Source of the DNA: Planctomycetia bacterium
GTDB lineage: Bacteria; Planctomycetota; Planctomycetia; Pirellulales; UBA1268
Assembly: GCA_021414115.1 (NCBI GenBank)
Contig: JAIOPD010000030.1
Location: 1-64,000, forward strand
Direction: 5' to 3'
Length of the DNA: 64,000 nucleotides
Positions 10,388 through 19,594 of this stretch are shown here, in pieces (positions within the stretch are counted from its first letter, which is position 1; the number at the start of each line of letters is the position of its first letter). The notes under the pieces are model-generated. The model saw nothing but the letters and a program-made list of their open reading frames with translations. It had not been told where the DNA came from and ran no database searches. The position numbers and the translations under genes were made by a program.

Positions 10388-11863
10388 ATGCCCAGTTCCG
10401 CCCCCTCGCCAGCCCGCCCCGGTCACGTGCCCTTTGCTTCCCTGGGACTCTCTCCCGAGGTCATCGAAGCCGTCGCTCGTCTCGGTTTCGAGGAGACGTC
10501 GCCGATCCAGTCGGCGGCGATCCCGCTGATCATGAAGGGGCATGACGTGATCGGGCAGTCGGAGACGGGGTCTGGCAAGACCGCCGCCTTCTGCATTCCG
10601 GCGATCGAGCGGATCGACCCGACGAAGGCCGTCACGCAAGTGCTGATCCTCGCGCCCACTCGCGAGCTGGCCACCCAGGTCGCCGACGAGGTGCACAAAC
10701 TCGCGGTCTGCAAGAAAGGGGTGCGGTCGGTGCCGATCTACGGCGGAGCACCGTACGAACGGCAGTTCGTCGAGTTGAAGCGGGGCGCCCACATCGTGGT
10801 GGGCACGCCGGGACGACTGGCGGACCACCTCGCCCGCAACACGCTCGACCTGTCAGGCGTGAAGATGGTGGTGCTCGACGAGGCCGACCGGATGCTCGAC
10901 ATGGGATTCCGGGAGGATATCGAAAAGATCCTCGCCGCGGCCCCGGCAGAGCGGCAGACGGTGTTCTTCTCGGCGACCATTTCCCCGCCCATCCAGTCGC
11001 TTGTCCGCGGGCATTCCCGCGACGCCAAGGTGGTGAAGATCGAGCAGCGGGTCGTCTCCGGCGCGCCCTTGGTCGACCAGATCTATTACGAGGTGCGGCA
11101 TCACGCCAAGTTCGACGCCCTGGCCCGGCTGATCGATTTCTACGACGTGAAGAGCGGCGTGATTTTCTGCAACACGCAGCAGATGGTCGAGGAGCTCGCC
11201 GACTCGCTCGTGGCCCGGGGCTGCGCCGCCGAACGCCTCCACGGCGGCATGGCGCAGGCCCAGCGGACACGGGTGATGAACAGCTTCAAGAAGGCGGCGT
11301 TTGCATTTCTCGTGGCGACCGACGTCGCCGCCCGGGGCATCGACGTCAACGACCTCGAACTCGTGGTCAACTACGATCTGCCCTACGATGCCGAGGACTA
11401 CGTCCACCGGATCGGCCGCACGGGCCGGGCAGGCCGGAAGGGCCGGGCGGTGACACTCGTGTCGGGAGCGGGAATCTACAAGCTGCAGTCGATCGAGCGG
11501 TTCACGAAGGCCAAGATCCGTCGGGAGCAGGTGCCCTCCGCGGAGGCGGTCGAGAGCAGGCGGTCCGACGCCCTGTTCGACAAGCTCCGCACCACGCTCG
11601 AGACGGGAGAGTTTCCGCGACAGGTGTCGCTCGTGGAGCGGCTCTTGGAGCAGGGCTACACGCCCACCGAGGTCGCTGCCGCGATCCTGCACCACTTCTC
11701 GCCTCCCGCGGCCGTGAGGTCCGCTGCGGACGACGCGCCGCAGCCTTCACGCGACGAGCCGCGGAAGCACCGCCATCCTCCGGCCCGGTTTCAGAACCGT
11801 GGCGGTGGGGGAGAGCATGGGAAGCCGAGAAAGTTCGGGCCTCGAAACCGGAAGCGTTCCTGA
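10388..11863 (+). CDS. DEAD-box ATP-dependent RNA helicase
   Basis: SETGSGKTAAF, PTRELATQV, DEAD (VLDEADRMLDMGF), SAT, HRIGRTGRAGRKG. Confidence 0.95.
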   Translation: MPSSAPSPARPGHVPFASLGLSPEVIEAVARLGFEETSPIQSAAIPLIMKGHDVIGQSETGSGKTAAFCIPAIERIDPTKAVTQVLILAPTRELATQVADEVHKLAVCKKGVRSVPIYGGAPYERQFVELKRGAHIVVGTPGRLADHLARNTLDLSGVKMVVLDEADRMLDMGFREDIEKILAAAPAERQTVFFSATISPPIQSLVRGHSRDAKVVKIEQRVVSGAPLVDQIYYEVRHHAKFDALARLIDFYDVKSGVIFCNTQQMVEELADSLVARGCAAERLHGGMAQAQRTRVMNSFKKAAFAFLVATDVAARGIDVNDLELVVNYDLPYDAEDYVHRIGRTGRAGRKGRAVTLVSGAGIYKLQSIERFTKAKIRREQVPSAEAVESRRSDALFDKLRTTLETGEFPRQVSLVERLLEQGYTPTEVAAAILHHFSPPAAVRSAADDAPQPSRDEPRKHRHPPARFQNRGGGGEHGKPRKFGPRNRKRS

Positions 11864-11921
11864 CGGGCCCCGGGGCTCAGCTCCGTGGGCCACGTGCCGG
11901 GGATGAGGAAGAGGAGCGGCC

Positions 11922-12599
11922 ATGGCACGCAGCGTCGTCCTTGCCGGTACGCCCCGCTGCGACGGCTGCCGTCTGCCGCCCCGCTGGTGCGTCTGCGGCG
12001 CGCTTCCGCCCGTCGAGACCGCCGTGCGAATCGACGTCCTGATCCATCGCAGCGAGCAGTGGAGGCCCTCCAGCACCGGCGGACTCCTGACCCGCGCGGT
12101 GGCGGGCGCGAGATGCCACGTGTATCAGCGCGAAGACCGGTTTCACGCCGGCGTCTTTCAGCCGGAAGCCATTCCGCTCCCCGGCCATGACGTCTGGATT
12201 CTTCATCCCCGCGGCGAGGAACTGCCGGCGTGCGGGGCGACCCTGCCGCCGCAGGTGCTGTTGCTGGACGGCAACTGGCGGCAGGCGAACGGCATGCTTC
12301 GGGTGGTCGAACGGATCGGCAGGTGTGTGCGACTGCCGGCGGGGGTGGCCAGCCGGTTTTGGCTGCGGGATCAGCACACCGCGGGGCACCTCTCGACGGC
12401 CGAGGCGCTGCTGCGCATCTTTCATGCCCTTGGAGACACGCGAGCCGAGGAGGCGCTCCGGCTGCACTTCGAGTTGCACGTCTACGCCACGCTGCGGGCC
12501 CGCGGTCAGCGGCAACTGGCGGACGACTACCTTCGGGACTCGCCCATTGGAGCGGCCATCCCCGAAGTGCTCGACCGGCTGACGGCGGCCGCCCGTTGA
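11922..12599 (+). CDS. DTW domain protein (tRNA-uridine aminocarboxypropyltransferase-like)
   Basis: N-terminal CDGCRLPPRWCVCGALPPVET Cys cluster and LLLDGNWRQANGM (variant of DxTW motif). Confidence 0.8.
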   Translation: MARSVVLAGTPRCDGCRLPPRWCVCGALPPVETAVRIDVLIHRSEQWRPSSTGGLLTRAVAGARCHVYQREDRFHAGVFQPEAIPLPGHDVWILHPRGEELPACGATLPPQVLLLDGNWRQANGMLRVVERIGRCVRLPAGVASRFWLRDQHTAGHLSTAEALLRIFHALGDTRAEEALRLHFELHVYATLRARGQRQLADDYLRDSPIGAAIPEVLDRLTAAAR

Positions 12600-12609
12600 T
12601 CGCCGCCGG

Positions 12610-14289
12610 TCAGGTGCGGATTGTCAGCTGCCACTCCGGCTCAGGCCGCGTGAGCGTGGCGAACCAGGCCACCGTTTCGTGCACGACTTCGAACCGGATC
12701 GCATAGTCGCCGGGCTCCGTCGGCGCGGTAAACGCGAGCTCGCAGGAGATCGTCGCCCCCGGTGCGAGGAAGGTCACGTTCTTCTCGCGGCGCAAAGGGA
12801 ACGCGAAATACGTCCGCGTCATGTCCCACTCCACGACGGATCCGTCGGGCAGGTGCACATGCCACGAGAGTCCGAGCAGGGCGGGACGAATCCAGAGGCA
12901 GGGCCAGGGATGCGACGAGGTGTTGGTCACCCGCGTGGAAATGGAGAGCCGCTCACCGGCGCGGAGCCTGCCCGGCAGCACGGACTCGATGTCGATCGTC
13001 GCCCGATAGGCCTCCGCCGGGAGCCAGCCTTCGACGTGTTCGATCAGCCCGGGCTGCATGTCGAGAATCCCCTCGCCCTGCGTGGGGCGCTCGAGGCAGG
13101 TCTCCGCCCAACGGGCCGCATCGACGACGTGAAACAGGCTCGGCACGAGTGGCAGGTGTCGCCAGCGGAGGTGGATGGCCTTGATGCCGCGGCGCTCCGT
13201 CTCGAGCACGCGAAAGGTGCCGAGCGACCCCGGGGCGTCGGCTGCCTCGGACCACCAGTCCCGGCGGGCGGCCATGTCTCCGGCCGTCTGGTGTGCGGGG
13301 GCGATGAGCCGGTTGACCGTCTCGCGCATCGCCTCGGGAATCCCGAATGTGCGGCCCTCGTCGACCGCCTCCCGCAGCGTGTCCCGCTCAAACGCGGGCG
13401 AACCGGCGATCAATGCGGCGAGCTGGTCGTGCACCGGCTCCAGACCGCGGACGTCGCCGGCGATCTGGAGCGCATGAAATACCTGTGTGGCGACGCCGCA
13501 GACCAGAGCCCGATCCCAGAGCTGTCCCCAGTCGAACGTCGGTGTCGCCACGAGCACGCGGGCGAGGTCGCAGACCCATTCCAGCCGCACGGCGCCCAGT
13601 TCCCGGACCGCGTTGACGCATCCGATCAGCACCTCGTCCTCAACGCAGGGGGTCAGGACCGTCATGCCCTGCCAGTCGATCGGGCGGGCCCGGGCGAAGA
13701 GACCCTCGTCGAATGCCCCCTGCGGAACCTCGATCAGCGGCCGCGAGTGCAGGTCGATCGCCTGGCCGGTCGCGTTGACGTAGTCGAAGGAGTGGTCGTT
13801 GAGCGCCCGCTGTGCCTCCGGATACCGATGACGCCAGCCCTGGTCCTGCAGGATCGCGTTGGCTCGCGGAAAATCCCCGGGCGAAACGAGGATGTCGACG
13901 TCCATCATCGGCCGCAGGGCCGAGCGGCCGTAATAGCGAAGGGCGAGCGACAGCCCCTTGAAGACGAGCACCTCGATGCCGGCTGCCTGGAGACCAGCCA
14001 CGGCCGTCCGCGCCGCGGCGATGACGAGGCTGTTGCGGACGTGGATGAACCGATAGACGCCCTTCATGCAGGCATAATGCGGCAGCAGCGGATCGCCCTG
14101 GGCGTGCCGGGCGAAGAGCGCGGGCACCAGCCGACTCGAGGCGGAGGCGATGCCGTCGATGTCGACGCATTCCAGCCACTGCCGGAAGGCCAGCGCCGCC
14201 GGCTTGTCGGCGAGGAGCAGCGCTTCGAGGGCGAGCCGTTCCGGGGTGGTGAACTGATAGAGCCGGTCGAGGTGCAGAAGGACGCTCAT
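12610..14289 (-). CDS. Uncharacterised nucleotidyltransferase (NTP_transf_5-like) with C-terminal beta-sandwich-like extension
   Basis: VLVFKGLSLALRYYGRSALRPMMDVDILV NTase motif; C-terminal ~120 aa LRAGERLSISTRVTNTSSHPW...PGATISCELAFTAPTEPGDYAIRFEVVHETVAWFA. Confidence 0.75.
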   Translation of the reverse strand: MSVLLHLDRLYQFTTPERLALEALLLADKPAALAFRQWLECVDIDGIASASSRLVPALFARHAQGDPLLPHYACMKGVYRFIHVRNSLVIAAARTAVAGLQAAGIEVLVFKGLSLALRYYGRSALRPMMDVDILVSPGDFPRANAILQDQGWRHRYPEAQRALNDHSFDYVNATGQAIDLHSRPLIEVPQGAFDEGLFARARPIDWQGMTVLTPCVEDEVLIGCVNAVRELGAVRLEWVCDLARVLVATPTFDWGQLWDRALVCGVATQVFHALQIAGDVRGLEPVHDQLAALIAGSPAFERDTLREAVDEGRTFGIPEAMRETVNRLIAPAHQTAGDMAARRDWWSEAADAPGSLGTFRVLETERRGIKAIHLRWRHLPLVPSLFHVVDAARWAETCLERPTQGEGILDMQPGLIEHVEGWLPAEAYRATIDIESVLPGRLRAGERLSISTRVTNTSSHPWPCLWIRPALLGLSWHVHLPDGSVVEWDMTRTYFAFPLRREKNVTFLAPGATISCELAFTAPTEPGDYAIRFEVVHETVAWFATLTRPEPEWQLTIRT

Positions 14290-15692
14290 GGGATCGGCTC
14301 TCCAGTGATTCGCCATGCGGGCAGCCCCGCCGCGACCGCGACGTCGAAGTCGGCCCGCGCCGTTTCGTCATCGCCCGCATGGCGGGCGATGAGTCCTGAC
14401 CAGAACCTCAGCAGCGGATCGTCGGGAAATGCGTTGCGGTGGTGGATCACGCCCCCTTCGCCCCGGGCGAGCACTGCACTCGCCGAGGCGATCGTGGCGT
14501 CGGCATCGCGGACCGATGCCGGTGAATGGAAGGGTGTACCTGCCATGCTCGCCTCGAAGCATTCCGCCTGGTCGCCGAGAGTGGTGACGAATCGGCCCGC
14601 GGCCGAAAGCCCCCGGCCCGGGAGCGGCTCGCGGCATCGTCGAGGCTGCCCGGCCAAGGCTTCGAAAAGAGCCCTCGAGCGGAGGGCATTCTGCGCGGGA
14701 TCGAAGTGGGCCCGGGCATGCGCCCGCGCGGCCGTGGCGAGTCGCTGACGCAGCGCCGCGTCGGTGGCGAGTCTTTCGATCGCCCGCGGGTAGTCGGTCT
14801 CGGAATCGCAGACGAGCCCCGTCCGCTCGTGCGCGACAAGTTCCGAAGCCCCGTTGCCCGCGAGCACCACGGGCGGGATGCCGGCCCACATCGCCTCCTG
14901 CAGCGTCTTCTCGCTGGAAGCATAGGTTTCGGCCGCGAGGGGGTAGCCGAAGATGTCGAGCTCGGCGAACGCCTCCCGGAGGTCTTCGGTGTGACCATGG
15001 AAGCGGACGCGGCTTCCCGCGCCGAGTGCCTCGAACCGACGCATCAGCTCGGCCGCCCAGGTCCCGTCGCCGAAGATATCGAAACGCAGTTGCGGCACGG
15101 CGACGGCGGCGGAGAGTTCGGCGAACCGCGGATGCATCTTCGTCGGCTCGACGAGGCCGAGGTAGCCGACGCGAATCCCTCGGTGTGGTCGCGGCACCAG
15201 TCCGTCGAGCCGTGTCATGTCGGCCAGCATCGGGATCGTCGCCACGGTCCTGCCGGCGGCCCGCGCCGCCCGAACGGCGGGAGTCTGCTCGCTGGCGGCG
15301 ACGAGGATCGTCATCGCGTCGGCGAACAGCCCGAGCGGGGCCGTCAGAACCTGGGGTGGTTTCAGGCCCGAGACTGCCGCATTCACGATCAGCCGCATCG
15401 CAGGCAGATCCTCGCGGAGCAGGTCGCTCAGCAGGGGATGATTCCAGAAGCAGATCTCGACGACATCGGCGGCCTCGATCGCGGCGGCGATGTCGGCCCG
15501 GGAGCGGCGCGGCAGCACCTGGATGCCGAGTTTCCGGGCCCGCACGACGAGCGCCGCCGAGAGCGGAGGCTCCAGCACGAGGAGCCGGTGCTCGGTGACG
15601 TGCCCCGACTGCCGCCATGCCGCAGCGAGCGCGAGCAGGTGCCGCTCGGGTCCGCCCCCGATGAAGCGGGGCATGATGTGGAGGATTCTCAT
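14286..15692 (-). CDS. Glycosyltransferase, GT4/GT-B-like
   Basis: MRILHIMPRFIGGGPERHLLALAAAWRQSGH...; later VRFHGHTEDLREAFAELDIFGYPLAAETYASSEKTLQEAMWAGIPPVVLAGNGASELV. Confidence 0.85.
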   Translation of the reverse strand: MRILHIMPRFIGGGPERHLLALAAAWRQSGHVTEHRLLVLEPPLSAALVVRARKLGIQVLPRRSRADIAAAIEAADVVEICFWNHPLLSDLLREDLPAMRLIVNAAVSGLKPPQVLTAPLGLFADAMTILVAASEQTPAVRAARAAGRTVATIPMLADMTRLDGLVPRPHRGIRVGYLGLVEPTKMHPRFAELSAAVAVPQLRFDIFGDGTWAAELMRRFEALGAGSRVRFHGHTEDLREAFAELDIFGYPLAAETYASSEKTLQEAMWAGIPPVVLAGNGASELVAHERTGLVCDSETDYPRAIERLATDAALRQRLATAARAHARAHFDPAQNALRSRALFEALAGQPRRCREPLPGRGLSAAGRFVTTLGDQAECFEASMAGTPFHSPASVRDADATIASASAVLARGEGGVIHHRNAFPDDPLLRFWSGLIARHAGDDETARADFDVAVAAGLPAWRITGEPIP

Positions 15693-16384
15693 TCCGGCGT
15701 GCCTCCCCGACGACCAGTGAGGAACCGCCGCGCGACGGTGAGCAGCTCCCGCCGGTAGGCGGCCACGTCGGTCGACAGGCTCGTATCACGCGCTCCCTTG
15801 CGAAGCACGACGGCATCGATGACGAGCAGAGGGGCCGCTGACGCATGCAGCCGGACGAACCATTCGCTGTCGCTCCCGATCCGGAGCGTCTCGTCGAACG
15901 GCCCCACCGCGGTGAACACGCCCCGTCTCGCGAGCAGGGCCCCGGGAGTGAACCCCGGCCGAGGGCGGCCGATCAGGTCTTGCTGTGCGGGAGTCGGGGC
16001 CACTCCGTCGAGCGACTCGAGAACCAGCTGACCGATCACGGCCTGTACGGCCGGATGGGCCGCGAGCGCTTCGAGTCGGGTGGCGAGCGAGCCGACGGTC
16101 CAGCGATCGTCGGCATCGCAGAAGGCGATCAGCGGCGCGGTCGTGGAGCGGATCGCCTCGTTGCGGGCGGCGGCCAGGCCGCGGCCTGTCTGGTGAACGA
16201 CCCTCACGCCCGGCCGTCGGGCCAGGTCAACGCTGCCGTCGGTTGAGCCGCCGTCGATGACGAGCACGTCCAGCGGACCGCGTCCCGGTGGGAGTTCCTG
16301 CGCGAGCACGCTCTCGAGCGCGGCGGCGAGCGTGGTGGCGGCGTTTCTGACGGCGACGATCACGCAGAGTTCCGGCGCGGTCAT
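15689..16384 (-). CDS. Glycosyltransferase family 2
   Basis: CVIVAVRNAATTLAAALESVLAQELPPGRGPLDVLVIDGGSTDGSVDLARR...GLAAARNEAIRSTTAPLIAFCDADDRW. Confidence 0.92.
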   Translation of the reverse strand: MTAPELCVIVAVRNAATTLAAALESVLAQELPPGRGPLDVLVIDGGSTDGSVDLARRPGVRVVHQTGRGLAAARNEAIRSTTAPLIAFCDADDRWTVGSLATRLEALAAHPAVQAVIGQLVLESLDGVAPTPAQQDLIGRPRPGFTPGALLARRGVFTAVGPFDETLRIGSDSEWFVRLHASAAPLLVIDAVVLRKGARDTSLSTDVAAYRRELLTVARRFLTGRRGGTPE

Positions 16385-17481
16385 GAGGCCACCGCTGCAG
16401 GCAGGGCGTCGCGAAGCGCGGCGACGAAGCCGTCGAGACGGGCGGCTGGCAGACCGGCCGCCGCGAGGTGTTCGAGGAGCGCGAGTGACTCCGCGGGCAG
16501 CTGAAAGGGGAGGAGATGATGCCGCAGGCGGCCATCGAGCGGCAACGGGGTGCCGCGGGCATGCCGTCGGGCCAGCCGCACGGCCATCTGTGGGTTGGCG
16601 CACCGGGCCAAGAGTTCGACGAGCACCCAGGCCCGGTCGAAGGCGGGATCTGCATTCTCTCGTTCGGTCGTCGCCAGACCAGCCGGCTCCGCACGGGCAT
16701 TGCCAACTGGCACCGCTGCCGTGAAGTCATCCTCGAACGCCGTGCGGGTCGAGTCGGCCCCCATGCCGCGGTTCTGGACGAGGTTCACCGGCGACACGAT
16801 GGCGGACTCGCCACGGAGGCCCATCTGCACCGACCAGATGAGATCCCAGGCGGAGAGCCGATCCTGACGCCAGGCTTCGAGGTAGCACGAGAGGTGGTTG
16901 GCGAGCAGGGCTTCGGAAACCGTGCGACCGATCTCGTCGCGGGCGGTCGAAGGGTCACCGTCGAGGTCGGTCGCGGCCGTTCGCCGCCACGCGTTCGCCC
17001 AGGTGGCCCACCCCCAGACACTCGCTCGTTGCACGCGGAGCATGTCCTGCGTGGGATCGCCCCAGACACCGAGCGGGTTGTGACCCGAGACCATGGCGAT
17101 CGTCTCGTCATGTTCGTGACGATCGAGCATTCGCTCGGCCCACGGAAAGAAACCGGGCGCCGGCAGCACGTCGTCTTCCAGGATGATCGCCCGATCGACC
17201 CGGCTGAACACCCAGTCGAGACCGGACGTCATCCGGCGGTCGCAGCCGAGATTGATCGCCGCTTCGTCCCGCTCGACGCGACAGGGCCAGTCGATGGCGT
17301 CAAGCACGCCCCGAGCGAGCCGGCAGGCCTCCTCGTCGCCAGGATGGCCGCTGCGCGGGCCGTCGGCCACGACCAACACGTGCGGCGGCCTGACCTGCCG
17401 CAGGACTGTCAGCAGTTCGCGGATCCTGTCGGGGCGGTTGAAGAGGACCACGGCGACGGGCGTGCGGAGTGGCAGCGTCAT
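16381..17481 (-). CDS. Glycosyltransferase (GNT-I/GT-A-like)
   Basis: TPVAVVLFNRPDRIRELLTVLRQVRPPHVLVVADGPR...AIILEDDVLPAPGFFPWAERML...GWATWANAW. Confidence 0.85.
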   Translation of the reverse strand: MTLPLRTPVAVVLFNRPDRIRELLTVLRQVRPPHVLVVADGPRSGHPGDEEACRLARGVLDAIDWPCRVERDEAAINLGCDRRMTSGLDWVFSRVDRAIILEDDVLPAPGFFPWAERMLDRHEHDETIAMVSGHNPLGVWGDPTQDMLRVQRASVWGWATWANAWRRTAATDLDGDPSTARDEIGRTVSEALLANHLSCYLEAWRQDRLSAWDLIWSVQMGLRGESAIVSPVNLVQNRGMGADSTRTAFEDDFTAAVPVGNARAEPAGLATTERENADPAFDRAWVLVELLARCANPQMAVRLARRHARGTPLPLDGRLRHHLLPFQLPAESLALLEHLAAAGLPAARLDGFVAALRDALPAAVAS

Positions 17482-19583
17482 GGAGCATCGTCTCCGGCCG
17501 GGCTCGGAGCGACCGGCTCCAACGCCTCGATGAAGGCGTCGAGCCGCCGTGAACGAGAGCCGATGTCGCGGAGCTGATGCAGCGCAGCCGCAGCGTCGCT
17601 CGATGGGAAGAAGGGGGCGAGGTGGTGCCGCACCCTGCCGTCGGTGACCAAGGCCGGACTGCGGGCGAGTTTGCGCATCATCCGTGGATTGCGGCAGGTG
17701 TCCATCAGGGCGATGAACAGCGACCAGCGGTCGAGCCGGTGATCGATCGTGGTCTCCATCCGGTACGTGGGTCTCGGCGGCGCCGCCACGGGCTGCACCC
17801 CCCGCAGGCTGTCGGCAAACCAGGGATGGGTGGCCTCCGCATCAAAGCCGCCGTGGGCCACCAGATTGACCGACGACACGACCGACAATCCTCCGAGCAG
17901 CGCACGCTGCAACTCCCAGCGGGTGTCCCAGCCGTGCTCGATACCACGCGACGACAGCCCCCGCAGCCACTCGAAATGATCGGCTACGTACGGATCGACG
18001 AGGCCGGCGGCGCGGAGTCTGGGAATGGCGTCATCAGGGCCCGGCAACGGAAGAGCCCGTGCCGCCTGCCACGCCCGTCGCCAGGTGCCGCAGCCCAGGT
18101 TGCTCCCGCGGTGGACGAGCAGATGGTCAGTGTCGGGGTCGCGCCAGCGGCCCAGGTCGTTGCGGCCGGAGACGCAATGGATCGACGGCTCGTGGCGGTA
18201 GCGATCGAGCATCTCCCCGCACCAGCCGAGGAATCCCGGATGGACGACGAGGTCGTCCTCCAGCACGATCGCCTGCTCGACGTGCTCGAATGCCCAGTCG
18301 ATGCCCGACGTGACCCGATCGGTGCAGCCGAGGTTGGTTTCGGACTCGTTCCGCAGGATCTCGCACCGCCACGGCACCCGCTCGAGCAAACGCCGCACTT
18401 CCCGGCAGCGTTCGGCATCGTCTGGGTGATCCCGCCGTGGCCCGTCGGCCACCACGAGCAGCGTGGCCGGTCGGGACTGCTCGAGAATGGCGAGCAACCG
18501 ACGCAGTTTCTCGGGCCGGTTGAACACCGCGAGCATGACGGGCGTCTGCACGCCCGTCGGCCGGCTGCCGGCTGCACCGGTACCGACCCCGGCAGGACGC
18601 GGTCGTGCCGGCGGCGCGCGCCGTGGAGCGACGTTGCCCTGGCAGATTCCGCGCATCGCATCGACGACCCGTTCGAAATCCCAGCCGACCTCCAGGCTGA
18701 GCATCGGCACATCACGAGCCAGTCGGGAAAGCCCCGTCAGCCATGACTGCGACGTGCCGGCACAGCCCAACACGGGTGTGGACGCGTGCGCGAGGAGTTT
18801 CCATGCGGCGGTCGGAGAGACAGGCTGCGGAACGTAGGGGGCGGACTCCTCGGGACGCACGGCGACGATCGCCACCAGCCGAGCCGACCGCTCGAAGGAG
18901 ACGGCCGACGCTGCGGCCACCACGGTCTTGCCCTTGGGAGTCGTGCCCAGCACGGGCCAGTCTCCGACGTCCAGCCGAGCGCGGCTGTCAGCGTTGAGCT
19001 TGGCTGTGGCATAGAGGCCGTGAATCGTGTGCCGACCGGCGGCCGAGGCGTCGGGAGCGACGACGCAGAGGTCGTCGCCGAGAAACGAGAATCCCGCGAG
19101 GCTGCAGGCCAACGAGGTGGTCGTCTTGCCGCGGCCACCTGCACCGACGAGCAGCACGCCGCGGTCGCCGAGCGCCACGCCGGCGGCGTGCATGAGAAAC
19201 TGCCCGCCTGCCGCGATCCAGCTTCCGATAGCGACATGCGCGGGCTGCGCGAGCAGGTCTCCGGCGGCGAGCGCCGCCGGAGACGCCAGGAGTTCGAGCC
19301 GCGGCCGGTCGCCCGGATACCAGCCCTCGACGAGCGAGGGGCTTCGGCTCACCAGCGCGAACGAACCGTCAGGTCCGCGGTTCGCTCCCGTCGCAAACGC
19401 GTTGAACGGAGGATCTGCCGCTGGATCCGCCGAGCTCCGGACGACGAGCGTCGCGTCGGCAGGTCCAGGTGCGGGTGTCTCGACGCGAGCCAGGGCCGGA
19501 CGGATCGCCGCGGCACCGGCGTCACCGCTGATCGCCAGCCGTCTGCCCGCCACCGCGACAGTGAAATCGGTCTTGGGCTGCAC
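17478..19583 (-). CDS. HPr-kinase-like P-loop ATPase fused to GNT-I-like glycosyltransferase
   Basis: N-half: HAAGVALGDRGVLLVGAGGRGKTTTSLACSLAGFSFLGDDLCVV (Walker A, HPrK-like DD); C-half paralogous to the downstream gene: TPVMLAVFNRPEKLRRLLAILEQSRPATLLVVADGPRRDHPDDAERC...AIVLEDDLVVHPGFLGW. Confidence 0.85.
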   Translation of the reverse strand: MQPKTDFTVAVAGRRLAISGDAGAAAIRPALARVETPAPGPADATLVVRSSADPAADPPFNAFATGANRGPDGSFALVSRSPSLVEGWYPGDRPRLELLASPAALAAGDLLAQPAHVAIGSWIAAGGQFLMHAAGVALGDRGVLLVGAGGRGKTTTSLACSLAGFSFLGDDLCVVAPDASAAGRHTIHGLYATAKLNADSRARLDVGDWPVLGTTPKGKTVVAAASAVSFERSARLVAIVAVRPEESAPYVPQPVSPTAAWKLLAHASTPVLGCAGTSQSWLTGLSRLARDVPMLSLEVGWDFERVVDAMRGICQGNVAPRRAPPARPRPAGVGTGAAGSRPTGVQTPVMLAVFNRPEKLRRLLAILEQSRPATLLVVADGPRRDHPDDAERCREVRRLLERVPWRCEILRNESETNLGCTDRVTSGIDWAFEHVEQAIVLEDDLVVHPGFLGWCGEMLDRYRHEPSIHCVSGRNDLGRWRDPDTDHLLVHRGSNLGCGTWRRAWQAARALPLPGPDDAIPRLRAAGLVDPYVADHFEWLRGLSSRGIEHGWDTRWELQRALLGGLSVVSSVNLVAHGGFDAEATHPWFADSLRGVQPVAAPPRPTYRMETTIDHRLDRWSLFIALMDTCRNPRMMRKLARSPALVTDGRVRHHLAPFFPSSDAAAALHQLRDIGSRSRRLDAFIEALEPVAPSPAGDDAP

Positions 19584-19594
19584 GTCGTGATCGT

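Noticed and set aside
14368-15846. Long 492-aa minus-strand ORF
   Set aside because: Overlaps the GT4 gene in another frame, Arg/Gly-rich low-information translation typical of GC-rich shadow ORFs.
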